27,543 nucleotides of DNA. Source: JBBRVP01 sp038246785. Lineage in GTDB: Bacteria; Actinomycetota; Actinomycetes; Jiangellales; Jiangellaceae. The notes under the pieces were generated by a model. That model was not told where the DNA came from. It saw only the letters and a program-made list of their open reading frames with translations, and searched no databases. Positions 9,605 through 17,924 of this stretch are shown here, piece by piece. The DNA is taken from positions 1 through 27,543 of the forward strand of contig JBBRVP010000047.1 in the NCBI GenBank assembly GCA_038246785.1, given 5' to 3'. Every line of letters begins with the position of its first letter. The first letter of the stretch is position 1. The translations under genes were made by a program, and so were the position numbers.

Positions 9605-9853
9605 CGAGCGACCTCCAGGGAGGGAGAATCCCGGTCGCTGCCGGGGTCGCCACCGCCATTCCCCGCCCTGACCGAGGCCAACCGTCGGCGCCGGGACGAC
9701 ACTCTGCGTGAGCGTTGCGGTCGTACCACCGCCCGGGATGGGGGACACTGGGGGGTCGGTCCATCGGCGGACCGGCACTGTCGAGGCGATCCAGGCGGCA
9801 TGAGCCGCCCGATGAGAGCGGGCCCGAGCGGCCCGCCGAGAGGGACTCAACGG
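9605..9853. promoter_or_regulatory. Divergent intergenic region with a small inverted repeat
   Basis: This 249-base gap separates the start of the DGGA-protein operon (leftward) from the L,D-transpeptidase gene (rightward), so both promoters should lie here. I see no convincing -35/-10 pair. A 6-bp inverted repeat, CGGTCC at 9757-9762 and GGACCG at 9769-9774 with a 6-base spacer, is a possible operator. In-frame ATGs at 9800 and 9812 could extend the transpeptidase N-terminus. Confidence 0.4.
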
Positions 9854-11167
9854 ATGGGACACAGGGCAGGAGCGACCAGCCGACGCGCTCGTGGCACCGC
9901 CGCCGTCGTGGCCACGGCGGCGGCGATGCTCGCGCTGGCCGCATGCACGAGCTCGACCGGGAGCACGGCTGCCGTCGGCTCTGCGGCCCGCGGCTCCGCG
10001 GCGGCGCCGACGACGAGCGACGCCGGGTCGGCGGCGCCGACCTCGACGCCGACTCCGGTGCCGGAGCCGACGCTGGACGTGCCCGACACGGTGCCCTTCG
10101 ACCACACGGTGCGGCTGGCCGTCTCCGACGGCACGCTGGTCTCGGCGAAGGTCACGACGCAGGGCGGCTCGCGGCTGGCCGGAGCGCCCGCCTCCGACGG
10201 CTCCGGCTGGGTGAGCGCCAAACGCCCCGTACCCGGCGAGTCCTACCGCATCTCCGCCACGCTGGCCGACGCAGACGGCGCCCGGTCCACCGTCACCGCC
10301 GGCTTCACAGTCGCGAAGGTCCCCGACTCCCGCCGACTGACCCTCGCGACGGTGCCGACCGACGGCATGACGGTGGGCATCGGCGCCCCCGTCGTCGTTC
10401 GGTTCGACCAGCGAGTCACCGAGCGGGCGGCTGTCGAGCGCGGCATGCACATAGCCTCCTCCCCGCGCGTGCCCGGCACCTGGCACTGGCTCGGCTCGCG
10501 CGAGGTCCACTTCCGGCCCAAGCAGCCGTGGCCGGCCGGCACCAAGGTGGCGGTTCATCTCGACCTCAACGGCGTCAAGGCCGGCTCCGACCTGTGGGGC
10601 GGACGGTCCTACGACGTCGCCTTCAACGTGGGCCGGGCGCGCACGAGCGTCGTCGACGCCAGGGCACACACGATGACGGTGCGCGAGGGCGGCAGTGTGG
10701 TCGGCGTCTGGCCGACCAGCCTCGGCAGGCCCGAGTTCGCCACCCGCAACGGCACCTACGTGGTCCTCGGCAAGGACTCGCTGATCAACATGACGTCGTG
10801 CAGCGTGGGCATCACGTGCGACAAGAAGGACCCCAACTACTACGACCTGCCGGTGAAATGGGACGTCCGGCTCACCAACAGCGGCACCTTCGTGCACGCC
10901 GCCCCCTGGTCGCTGGGCTCGCAGGGCAACTCCAACGTCTCGCACGGGTGCATCAACCTGAGCGAATCGCACGGGCGCGCCTTCTACGACATGTCGAGCT
11001 ACGGAGACCTGGTCACCGTGCGCGGGTCCACCCGGGCGGCAGCCGACCTGGTCAACAGCGGTGACCCGGGCATGGCGGACTGGAACATCTCCTGGTCGGC
11101 GTACGCCGCCGGCTCGGCGCTGGGCGGCCCGATCCGCACCGAGTCGCTCGGGGCCTCGACCACCTAG
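9854..11167 (+). CDS. L,D-transpeptidase lipoprotein (Ig-like domains plus YkuD)
   Basis: The 437-residue exported protein forms 3-3 peptidoglycan cross-links or attaches proteins to the wall. Arg-rich residues 1-14 and a hydrophobic stretch end in the lipobox LAAC with lipidated Cys31. A Ser/Thr/Ala/Pro-rich linker runs to about residue 75, then come two beta-rich Ig-like domains typical of mycobacterial Ldt proteins (about 78-155 and 160-260; VPTDGMTVGIGAPVVVRFD and WHWLGSREVHFRPKQPW). The YkuD catalytic domain has FVHAAPW and NVSHGCINLS, with catalytic His364 and Cys366. The ATG at 9854 gives a clean lipoprotein signal, with GAGAGG about ten bases upstream. The methyltransferase gene follows after 22 bases. 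Confidence 0.95.
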   Translation: MGHRAGATSRRARGTAAVVATAAAMLALAACTSSTGSTAAVGSAARGSAAAPTTSDAGSAAPTSTPTPVPEPTLDVPDTVPFDHTVRLAVSDGTLVSAKVTTQGGSRLAGAPASDGSGWVSAKRPVPGESYRISATLADADGARSTVTAGFTVAKVPDSRRLTLATVPTDGMTVGIGAPVVVRFDQRVTERAAVERGMHIASSPRVPGTWHWLGSREVHFRPKQPWPAGTKVAVHLDLNGVKAGSDLWGGRSYDVAFNVGRARTSVVDARAHTMTVREGGSVVGVWPTSLGRPEFATRNGTYVVLGKDSLINMTSCSVGITCDKKDPNYYDLPVKWDVRLTNSGTFVHAAPWSLGSQGNSNVSHGCINLSESHGRAFYDMSSYGDLVTVRGSTRAAADLVNSGDPGMADWNISWSAYAAGSALGGPIRTESLGASTT

Positions 11168-11189
11168 CCCGGCCGGCGCCGCGTCAGCC

Positions 11190-12005
11190 ATGGACCTGCA
11201 GGCCCTCCAACAGGTCGGGCTGCAGCACGCCGCCGTACGCCACGTGCTGGACGTCCAGCGCAACACCGCCCCCAACCCGCAGCGGCTGGTGGCCATCGAG
11301 GGGCTGTGGGCGCACAAGCTGGCGCTCTCGGCCGGGACGGCGATCGAGACGTTCTTCTGGTGCCCGGAGGCCGCGTACGCCACCGAGACGCCGGCCCGCG
11401 CAGACGAGATATCCGGGCGGGCCGCCCGCACCCTGCGGGTGTCGACCAAGGTGGCCGCACGGCTGTCCGAGCGCGACCGGCCCGACGGACTGGTCTCGCT
11501 GGTCCGGCTCCCGCACTGGACGCCGGCGGGCGTACGCCTCGGCGCCACCGGTCTCGTGCTGGTTGCCGACGGACTGGAGATCCCGGGCAACGTCGGCACG
11601 CTGCTGCGCGTGCTGGACGCTTGCGCCGCCGACGCGCTGGTGCTCACCAACCGGCGGGTGCGGCTGACCCATCCCAAGCTCTTCCGCGCCAGCCAGGGCA
11701 GCGTGCTCACCGTGCCGGTGCTGGAGTTCGCTTCCGTGGAGGAAGCCTCGTCCTGGCTCGCCTCGAACGGCGTGGACGTGTGGCTGGCCGACACCGCCGA
11801 CAGCGAGGTCTACCGCTCGGTCGGCTACGGCCGCCGGATCGCGTTCGTCGTCGGCAGCGAGCGATACGGCATCAGCGCGCAGTGGTATGCCCACGCCACG
11901 AGCCGGGTCCGCGTCCCGATGCTCGGGCGCGCAGATTCGCTCAACGTCGCGGTGTCGGCGGCGGTCCTGCTCTACGAGGCGCGGGCGCAACAGGCCGGCT
12001 GGTGA
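11190..12005 (+). CDS. SpoU/TrmH-family RNA 2'-O-methyltransferase
   Basis: The 271-residue SAM-dependent enzyme of the SPOUT superfamily should methylate a ribose 2'-OH in rRNA or tRNA. An N-terminal substrate-binding domain (about 1-105) contains the L30e-like segment IEGLWAHKLAL. In the knotted catalytic domain, motif 1 is DGLEIPGNVGTLLR (Asn134, Arg140), motif 2 is VVGSERYGIS (Glu224) and motif 3 is VPMLGRADSLNVAVSAAV (Ser250, Asn252). The overall build resembles the AviRb/TsnR group of 23S rRNA methyltransferases that includes self-resistance enzymes. There is no antibiotic cluster here, so housekeeping modification is more likely. The ATG start is 22 bases after the transpeptidase stop, and the genes are probably co-transcribed. 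Confidence 0.92.
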   Translation: MDLQALQQVGLQHAAVRHVLDVQRNTAPNPQRLVAIEGLWAHKLALSAGTAIETFFWCPEAAYATETPARADEISGRAARTLRVSTKVAARLSERDRPDGLVSLVRLPHWTPAGVRLGATGLVLVADGLEIPGNVGTLLRVLDACAADALVLTNRRVRLTHPKLFRASQGSVLTVPVLEFASVEEASSWLASNGVDVWLADTADSEVYRSVGYGRRIAFVVGSERYGISAQWYAHATSRVRVPMLGRADSLNVAVSAAVLLYEARAQQAGW

Positions 12006-12042
12006 GTCCGCGTCCGCTGCTGGACTCGGCGAGCCCGGCTGG

Positions 12043-12234
12043 TCAGGCCTGGGTGGCCTCGTCGTCGGCGTAGGACCGCTCGATGTCGGCGTCGATGCTC
12101 GAGCGCTCCGGCTCGTACTCCTCGTCGAGCAGCTGCCGGGAGCCGGCCGCGCGGTCGGCCTCGATGCTGGATCGGCTCTCCTCGACCTCCGAACCGTCGT
12201 CGCCGACGGGCGGGACGGGCGGCGTACTGGTCAT
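12043..12234 (-). CDS. Small acidic protein of unknown function
   Basis: The 63-residue soluble protein has a Pro/Thr N-terminus (MTSTPPVPPVGDDGSE) and a very acidic, probably helical C-terminal half. It contains two related segments, ESRSSIEADRA and ERSSIDADIERSYADDE, which suggests an internal duplication of an SSIxAD motif. GAAGGAG lies six bases before the ATG, so it is very likely translated. No Cys, no membrane segment and no catalytic motif are visible. It lies opposite to its neighbours, with its start 64 bases from the divergent YrdB-like gene and its end 37 bases from the convergent methyltransferase. Function is unknown; disordered acidic proteins of this kind are common in actinobacteria. 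Confidence 0.7.
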   Translation of the reverse strand: MTSTPPVPPVGDDGSEVEESRSSIEADRAAGSRQLLDEEYEPERSSIDADIERSYADDEATQA

Positions 12235-12298
12235 GGTGCTCCTTCCGTCGTCGGTGTCCTTCCCTCATCGGGCGTCGCCACGCGCGACAATCCGCACC

Positions 12299-12658
12299 GT
12301 GAAGCGAGATCTCGTGCTGGCGGCCCTGGCCCTACGCTTCGCGCTGGAGCTCGGTGCTCTCGCGGCGATGGGGTGGTGGGGCTGGCGCATGGGCGGCCCC
12401 TTGCTCGCCGTGGCGCTGGTCGTCGCGGTGGCGGCCGCGTGGGGGGCCTTGCTGTCGCCGCGGGCGGCGTGGCCACTGCCCTGGCCGGTGCGCGCCCTGC
12501 TCGAGGCGGCCGTCTGGGTGGCGGCGGTCGGAGCCCTCGTCGGGCTCGGAGCCGCCGGCCTGGCGGCCGCGTTCTCCGGCGTGCTGGCCGTCGATCTCGT
12601 TGTGCTGGTCGGCGCCGGGGAGTGGCAGCGCCCGGGCAGCTCGCTGGTCCTGCGGTGA
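12299..12658 (+). CDS. YrdB-like (DUF2568) small integral membrane protein
   Basis: The 119-residue protein has four predicted membrane helices: ALALRFALELGALAAMGWWG (about 8-28), PLLAVALVVAVAAAWGALL (33-53), ALLEAAVWVAAVGALVGLG (66-84) and a last one ending at about residue 107. The pattern LRFxLELGALxAxGxWGW followed by WGxLLSPRA and a LLEAAVW helix is that of the YrdB/DUF2568 family, whose function is unknown. The GTG start at 12299 is the only good choice, because upstream codons are not hydrophobic. The ribosome-binding site is weak and the transcript could be nearly leaderless. Confidence 0.8.
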   Translation: MKRDLVLAALALRFALELGALAAMGWWGWRMGGPLLAVALVVAVAAAWGALLSPRAAWPLPWPVRALLEAAVWVAAVGALVGLGAAGLAAAFSGVLAVDLVVLVGAGEWQRPGSSLVLR

Positions 12659-12779
12659 GCCACAGGGACGTGGGTCCAGCCGGGCACCTCTGGTCACCGC
12701 CCGGTCAGCCCGCCATCGCGGCCAGCTCCGCCCGGAGCGGGCACGCCGCGGCGGTCACGCGCCGTGCGATCCTGCGCGG

Positions 12780-13472
12780 GTGGCCCGCTCGCCCCTTCGC
12801 ACCGCGGTCGGTGTGCTGGGCGAGGTCCTCGTCACGCTCGGGGTCGTGGTCCTGCTCTTCGTCGGCTACCTGCTGGTGTGGACCAACGTCAGCGCCGGGC
12901 AGGCCCAAGCCGCCGTCCTCGACCAGATCGAGCGGGACTGGGCCCGCGGGCCGGTCAGCGGCTCGAACCGTGCCGGAGCCGGCTCGGCGGCGGCCGGCCG
13001 GCCGGCTCGTGGCGAGGGGTTCGCCCGCATGTACGTGCCGCGGCTGCGCGACTCGGTGTGGGGTACGCCCGTGGTGGAGGGGGTCACGCTGCCCGACCTG
13101 GCGCGGGGGATCGGTCACTACCCGCAGACCGCGTTGCCGGGCCGGGTCGGCAACTTCGCCGTCGCCGCGCACCGGGCCACCCACGGGGAGCCGTTCCGCG
13201 ACATCGACCGGCTGCGCGTCGGGGATCTCGTCGTGGTGGAGACCGTCCAGGACTGGTACACCTACCGGCTGACCGAGGACGCCATCGTCAACCCGACCGA
13301 CGTCGCCGTCATCGCCGCGGTGCCGGGCAAGCCGGGAGCCGAACCGACCCGGAGGCTGATCACCCTGACGACCTGCGACCCGCGGTGGGGGTCCACCCAC
13401 CGGTGGATCTGGTGGGGGATGCTGGCTGGGACGGCGCCGAAGCCCGGTCCGCCGCCGGCGGCCTTGCGCTGA
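12780..13472 (+). CDS. Class E sortase
   Basis: The 230-residue membrane-anchored cysteine transpeptidase attaches secreted proteins to peptidoglycan, by the LAxTG-type signal in characterised class E enzymes. A single N-terminal signal anchor (about residues 9-35) puts the catalytic domain outside the cell. The triad is visible: His131 in FAVAAHRATHG, Cys199 in LITLTTCDP and Arg208 in WGSTHRWI. IGHYPQTALPGRVGNFAV and DIDRLRVGDLVVVET are standard sortase strands. The start is a GTG at 12780, and the frame is open upstream without protein-like sequence. No sortase substrate with a C-terminal sorting signal is visible in the window. The small membrane protein that begins nine bases later is a usual neighbour of actinobacterial class E sortases. 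Confidence 0.93.
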   Translation: MARSPLRTAVGVLGEVLVTLGVVVLLFVGYLLVWTNVSAGQAQAAVLDQIERDWARGPVSGSNRAGAGSAAAGRPARGEGFARMYVPRLRDSVWGTPVVEGVTLPDLARGIGHYPQTALPGRVGNFAVAAHRATHGEPFRDIDRLRVGDLVVVETVQDWYTYRLTEDAIVNPTDVAVIAAVPGKPGAEPTRRLITLTTCDPRWGSTHRWIWWGMLAGTAPKPGPPPAALR

Positions 13473-13481
13473 GGACGGGCG

Positions 13482-13643
13482 ATGTACGCAGCGTTGTGGC
13501 GCGTCCTGCCCGGTCCCACCGCGCTCAAGGTGCTCCAGCTCGTGCTGCTCGCCGCCGTCGTAATGGCCGCACTGTTCGGCTGGGTGTTCCCGTGGGCCGA
13601 GCGCAGCCTGCCGTTCCTGAATGTGACCGTCGACCAGGGGTGA
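13482..13643 (+). CDS. Small single-pass membrane protein next to the sortase
   Basis: The 53-residue protein was found by reading the frame directly. It starts MYAALWRVLPGPTALKVLQ, has one hydrophobic helix at about residues 18-36 and ends FPWAERSLPFLNVTVDQG. The ATG is nine bases after the sortase stop, preceded by GAGGACGGGCG, and the TGA is at 13641-13643. Small proteins of this form (WRxLPGPxxxK, one membrane helix, a W/F-rich end and a closing VTV) are a recurring companion of class E sortase genes in actinobacteria. Its role is unknown. It could assist the sortase in the membrane. Confidence 0.8.
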   Translation: MYAALWRVLPGPTALKVLQLVLLAAVVMAALFGWVFPWAERSLPFLNVTVDQG

Positions 13644-13650
13644 GTTCCTG

Positions 13651-16600
13651 TCACAGCAACCAGTGGCGGGGCGCCTCGGGGGTGTAGGTGCAGGTCGTGC
13701 CGGTATGGACGCAGGCGTGGAGGTGCCTGGCCAGGCCCGGCTCCACCAGCTCGATCCGGCGCATCGCGTCGTGGACGCGCGCGGTCACGGTCTTGCGGGC
13801 ACGCTCGGTCTCGTCGCCCAGTCGGCGGGCGCGCCCGCCCAGCCCGGTCGCGGCCCGCAGCTCCGACATCACCGCGTCTCGCTCGACCCGGGCGCGCGCG
13901 GCGCGGTCCGGGTCGTTCCAGCTCTCCGCCTCGTCGACCTCGGCGTCCAGCTGCGCCACTCGGGCGCGGAACTCGGCGACAGCCCGGCGGTCGAGCACGG
14001 GGTCGGCGCCGGTGGCCGGGGCGTCCCGGCCCAGCAGGGTGAAGACGTGCACCGGGCGGTTCGGGGCCGCGAGCAGTGTTGCGATGTCGCGCAGCCCTTT
14101 GGCATCGGGCAGGTGCACCTCGCGTCCGTCGAAGGCGAGCTGCCAGGCGCCGCCCACGAGCCGGAAGGCGTCGTGACCGCCGGTGGATCGCACTCGGTCG
14201 AGCTCGGCCTGGCTCCGCTGGGCCCATGCCGCGGCGCCCAGCCGCTCGTACAGCGCTACGGCGGCCGCCAGGTGCTCGATCGCGTCCGTGGCGCGCCCGA
14301 GCGCGGCAGCGAGGATGCCGAGGTAGTGGTCGACGACGCCGTGATAGGCCGCGCATCCACCGACCAGCGCGTGGAGGCCGGCGTACGGCCCGAACCTGCG
14401 GTACGTCCACTCGCGCTGGGCGGCCGAGCCGACGGCCGCGAAGACCGTGGCCGTGACCGCCACCAGCTCCAGGTCGTTCTTGTCCGGCACGCGGCGCACT
14501 GAGAAGCCGCGCATCGACGCAGCCGCACCGTCGAGGTCGCCGGCGTTCACCTGCCCCCAGGCCCGCAGCAGCGGCCGGATCGGCCACATCGGGTCGGCGG
14601 CGGGGATGAGCTCACCCAAGTCGATCACCGGGCCACCGATCGTTGCCAGCGATCCACGCAGGGTCCCGAACACCCCCGCGGCGTCGGGGAGCCCGATCGC
14701 CCGGCCCAGTTCCAGCGCCGCCGCAGACGACGACAGCGACTCCTCGATCTGCCCGGTCAGCGCGGCGAGGGTCGCGCGCCGGCTCAACGCTGCCCAGCGG
14801 CCCCGCGGATGTCCGAGCTGGTCGACGAGGCGGATGTAGCGTGCGAGCTCGGCGGGCCCTGCGGGATCTCCCTGCTCGATCAGCGCAGCCGCCCGAAGCA
14901 CGAGGGCCTCGGCGACCAGGTCGCGATCCCCGGCATGACCCGCGGCGGCCGCCATCTCGGCGAGCACCGGCAGTCGAAGCTGCGCCGCACCGGGCACCCA
15001 GACCACATCGTGGCGCGCGAGCAACGCGTGGGCGATCGCCGATGCGTCCCCCGCGGCCTTGGCCAGCGACACCGCCTCGTCCGCCGTCGCCACCGCGACT
15101 GGGTCGGGGCTCGCCAGAGCGCCGTGCCGTAGCGCGCGGGCCAGTGCGGCGAGCACGCGAGAGCGCGGCGCGTCGTGTCCGCCGGTCGCGGTCAGCCCGG
15201 CGCTCTCCTGGAGCAGGCCGACACCGACCGGGTCCTCGGTGCCCGAGCGGGCTCCCAGCGCTGCGATGCCCAACGCGGCCCCGGCCAATGCCGTGGGGTC
15301 CGGGGCCTGGCGGGCCAGGGCCGCGGCGCGCAGGTAGGTCTCCCGGGCGCCGGACGGGTCGCCGGACCGCTCAAGAGCAGCAGCCAAGTCCAGCAGCAGC
15401 TCGGTCCGGCCAACCGGGCCGTCCCCCTCACGCAGCAGGTCCAGCGCAGTGCTGTAGTGGCGGGCGGCGTCCTCGTGGCTCAGCCGCGACGTTGCCTCCC
15501 GGGCCGCCTGCACCGACCAGTGCAGCGCATCTGCGGCGGTGGGCGGGCCGGCGGCCACGAAGTGGGCAGCCAGCCGGGCCGCTCCGCCGACGGCGGCCGG
15601 GTCGGTGCCGCCTGCCGACAGAGCGACCAGGGCGCGCCCGACCGCCGCGTGCAGCTCCGCGCGCCGCGCAGGCGTTACGCCGGCCAGCAATGTCTCCCGG
15701 TAGAGGTCGTGCGCGAACCGCCACCCGTAGGACTCCGCGATCAACACCCGTGCGCGGCCGGCCTCTTCGAGCAGCTCCGCGATGGAGAGGCTGTCGTCGG
15801 CAGCCGCCTCGGCCAACACGACCGGCGCCACGTCGGAGGCGATGGCGGCGAGTTCGAGGAGGTCGACGCATGGGCGGGACAGCCGCGCCAGACGCATCCG
15901 CAAGGTGTCACGCACTCCCGCCGGCACCGCGTCGGGAGTCCGCAGCGCACCCGGGGACCAGTCGCCGCGCGCCACCATCAGCTGGGTCAGCTCGCGCACG
16001 AACAACGGGTTGCCACCGCATCGGCGTTGCACCGCAGCCGCCAGCTCCGGGTCGGGCCACACGTCGGCCACGAGCGCCATCAGCGCCGACACACCGTTCA
16101 CGTCCAGTCCGGTGAGCGGCACCACGGAGGCGGAGCCGACCAGGGCGCGCAGCTGCGGGCCCGCGTCATCGTCTCGGAACGCGCCCAACAGGAGCACCCG
16201 CTCGGCTGCCAGCCCGCGATGCAGGCGCTGCAGCAGGCGCAGGGACTCGGGGTCGGCCCACTGCAGGTCGTCGAGCACCACCAGCAACGGCGCCGCGTCC
16301 GTGAGCGCACCGCACACGGCTTCGAAGATGCGGAACCGGGCCTCTGCCGCCGCGGCCCCTTCACGCCCGGCCATCTGGTCGAGCAGTCCGGACGCAGTCC
16401 CCACGTACGCGGTCTCGAGGCCACTCAGAACCTGGGTCCACAGCCAGTACGGCGGGGCGCCCGCACCCTGCCAGCCGATGCCCCGCAGCACCCCCACGTC
16501 GGCGTCCGACGCTCGCCGGGCCTGCTCCGCGAGCACGGCGGACTTGCCGATGCCCGGCTCGCCTGCCACCAACAGCAGTCCGCCGGCGGCGTCCGACGCA

Positions 16601-16677
16601 TGGGCGAGGGCGGCCCCGGTCACTGCCAGGACGGCATCCCGGCCGACCAATCGGCCCGCGGGTTCCGTGCTGCTCAT
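13651..16677 (-). CDS. Large AAA/STAND ATPase signalling protein without LuxR HTH
   Basis: The 1008-residue protein resembles the ATPase and TPR parts of LAL (MalT-like) regulators. Walker A is GEPGIGKS (39-46) and Walker B is LLVVLDDLQW (131-140), followed by a winged-helix-like region and FAHDLYRETLL. Alpha-helical TPR-like repeats fill roughly 340-860. The C-terminus is not the expected LuxR HTH. Instead there is a beta-start (WQLAFDGREVHLPDAKGLRDIATLLAAPN, about 875-905), a charged coiled coil (DPDRAARARVERDAV, then ERARKTVTARVHDAMRRIE) and a closing CVHTGTTCTYTP with two Cys. This end module occurs in other actinobacterial ATPases and cyclases. How it signals is unknown. The ATG at 16677 is 21 bases after the methyltransferase stop; probably one operon. 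Confidence 0.9.
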   Translation of the reverse strand: MSSTEPAGRLVGRDAVLAVTGAALAHASDAAGGLLLVAGEPGIGKSAVLAEQARRASDADVGVLRGIGWQGAGAPPYWLWTQVLSGLETAYVGTASGLLDQMAGREGAAAAEARFRIFEAVCGALTDAAPLLVVLDDLQWADPESLRLLQRLHRGLAAERVLLLGAFRDDDAGPQLRALVGSASVVPLTGLDVNGVSALMALVADVWPDPELAAAVQRRCGGNPLFVRELTQLMVARGDWSPGALRTPDAVPAGVRDTLRMRLARLSRPCVDLLELAAIASDVAPVVLAEAAADDSLSIAELLEEAGRARVLIAESYGWRFAHDLYRETLLAGVTPARRAELHAAVGRALVALSAGGTDPAAVGGAARLAAHFVAAGPPTAADALHWSVQAAREATSRLSHEDAARHYSTALDLLREGDGPVGRTELLLDLAAALERSGDPSGARETYLRAAALARQAPDPTALAGAALGIAALGARSGTEDPVGVGLLQESAGLTATGGHDAPRSRVLAALARALRHGALASPDPVAVATADEAVSLAKAAGDASAIAHALLARHDVVWVPGAAQLRLPVLAEMAAAAGHAGDRDLVAEALVLRAAALIEQGDPAGPAELARYIRLVDQLGHPRGRWAALSRRATLAALTGQIEESLSSSAAALELGRAIGLPDAAGVFGTLRGSLATIGGPVIDLGELIPAADPMWPIRPLLRAWGQVNAGDLDGAAASMRGFSVRRVPDKNDLELVAVTATVFAAVGSAAQREWTYRRFGPYAGLHALVGGCAAYHGVVDHYLGILAAALGRATDAIEHLAAAVALYERLGAAAWAQRSQAELDRVRSTGGHDAFRLVGGAWQLAFDGREVHLPDAKGLRDIATLLAAPNRPVHVFTLLGRDAPATGADPVLDRRAVAEFRARVAQLDAEVDEAESWNDPDRAARARVERDAVMSELRAATGLGGRARRLGDETERARKTVTARVHDAMRRIELVEPGLARHLHACVHTGTTCTYTPEAPRHWLL

Positions 16678-16698
16678 CGGTCGACCATCATCGACCCG

Positions 16699-17784
16699 TC
16701 ATGGTCGAAGCTCCAACGCCAGGTTCAGCGGCGCGTCGGCGGGGACCCGGCGGACGCGCGTGAAGCCGGCCGCCACCGCCGTGTCGCGCAGCCGTGCCTC
16801 GCCGGCCTGCGTGCCCAGGGGGAAGGTCCCGCCGGCCGCCTCGGACGCCTGCGATACCGCGTTCGGGGTGCAGACCAGTGTGGAGACCCCGTACTGCATC
16901 CGGCCGATCGGGGTGAGGTTGTCCTCGACGTGGTCGGCCGCGGACGGCTCGACCAGCAGCACCGCGCCATCGGACGCCAGCGCGTGCCGGACCCGGGCCA
17001 ACGCTCCGACGGGGTCGCCGAGGTCGTGCAGCGAGTCGAAGAACGTGGCCAGCGCATACCCGGAGCCGGGCAGTTCGGTGGCCGAGGCAACCTCGAAGCG
17101 CACCCGGTCCGCGAGTCCAGCCTCGGCGGCAGCCTGCCGCGCGTACGCCACCGAGGCGTCATTGGAATCCACACCGAGCACACGCGAGGCCGGGAAGTGG
17201 CGGGCCACGGCCAGCGTCGGCGTGCCGTAGCCGCATCCGACGTCGACCGCGGAGCCGCCCGCGGACAGCGCCACGGTCGTCGGGCCGAGCTGGTCGAGCA
17301 TCGCGCCGATCAGCTCGGCCGGCAGCGCGACTTTGGTCAATGCGTCGCTGCCGTGCCAGAACATGGCGCCGTGGCGGTGCCAGCCGAAGCCGTCGCCCGC
17401 GCCGAACGCCGCGGCGATGTCGTCGAAGTCCGCGCAGAGCGAGCGCAGCATGTCCGTGCAGGCGTCCACCATCGGAAGGCCCGGACCGCGCAGCAGCGCG
17501 TCCGCCACCACGTCGGGCAGCGCGAACGTCTCGCCGTCCGGGAGGTAGGTCAGGTACCCGCCCGCCGCCTGGGCGCGGCACCACTCTCGCACCAGCGGCT
17601 CGGCGACGCCGGTGCGGCCGGCGAGTTCGGCCGGAGCCAGCGGCCCGGCACCTGCCAGCGCCGTCCACAGTCCGGTCCGGGTGCCCAGGGCAACCAGCAA
17701 CGTCCCCAGCGAGCCCGCCAAGTCGTCCACGAGCTCGCCGATCACGGCCTCCGGCGAGCGTGCCACGAGCGTGGCAGCGTCCAT
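16699..17784 (-). CDS. Winged-helix SAM-dependent methyltransferase (Rv2258c-like)
   Basis: The 361-residue class I methyltransferase has an N-terminal winged-helix dimerisation domain (about 10-100; LGTRTGLWTALAG, then PAELAGRTGVAEPLVREW), as in O-methyltransferases and mycobacterial Rv2258c. SAM-binding motif I is AVDVGCGYGTPTLAVARHFP (from about residue 179), the acidic loop is VLGVDSN, and FFDSLHDLGDP plus LLVEPSA form motifs II and III. The stretch NAVSQASEAAGGTFPLG near the C-terminus is characteristic of the Rv2258c group. The methyl acceptor is unknown. The ATG at 17784 is chosen over longer frames because GGAGGT lies seven bases upstream. A 45-bp palindrome lies just upstream. Confidence 0.92.
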   Translation of the reverse strand: MDAATLVARSPEAVIGELVDDLAGSLGTLLVALGTRTGLWTALAGAGPLAPAELAGRTGVAEPLVREWCRAQAAGGYLTYLPDGETFALPDVVADALLRGPGLPMVDACTDMLRSLCADFDDIAAAFGAGDGFGWHRHGAMFWHGSDALTKVALPAELIGAMLDQLGPTTVALSAGGSAVDVGCGYGTPTLAVARHFPASRVLGVDSNDASVAYARQAAAEAGLADRVRFEVASATELPGSGYALATFFDSLHDLGDPVGALARVRHALASDGAVLLVEPSAADHVEDNLTPIGRMQYGVSTLVCTPNAVSQASEAAGGTFPLGTQAGEARLRDTAVAAGFTRVRRVPADAPLNLALELRP

Positions 17785-17838
17785 CGTGAACCTCCGGTCG
17801 GGGTGTCGGGGCCGGTCGGCTCCGGCCTCCACCATCCC

Positions 17839-17883
17839 GGCGCGAGTTCCGCCCTCGCGACCTGCGAGGTCGGAACTCGCGCC
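17839..17883. repeat. 45-bp near-perfect palindrome between divergent genes
   Basis: Outer arms 17839-17851 (GGCGCGAGTTCCG) and 17871-17883 are exact reverse complements. After one mismatched pair, inner arms 17853-17858 (CCTCGC) and 17864-17869 are again exact complements around a 5-base centre. In all, 19 of 20 pairs match. It lies midway between the divergent starts at 17784 and 17925. It could be an operator for both genes, a transcription barrier, or one copy of a genome-wide extragenic palindrome. Confidence 0.8.
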
Positions 17884-17924
17884 GATGAGGCAGGACCACG
17901 AACCCGTCAAAGGAGACTGCGGCC

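Noticed and set aside
9605..11794. Upstream extension of the DGGA frame, open for about 2.2 kb on the minus strand
   Set aside because: It is antisense to the L,D-transpeptidase and methyltransferase genes. The ribosome-binding site at 9611-9616 marks the real start at 9604.
11190..12005. Antibiotic self-resistance methyltransferase (AviRb/TsnR type)
   Set aside because: The similarity is to the wider SpoU family, and no biosynthetic genes lie nearby to support a resistance role.
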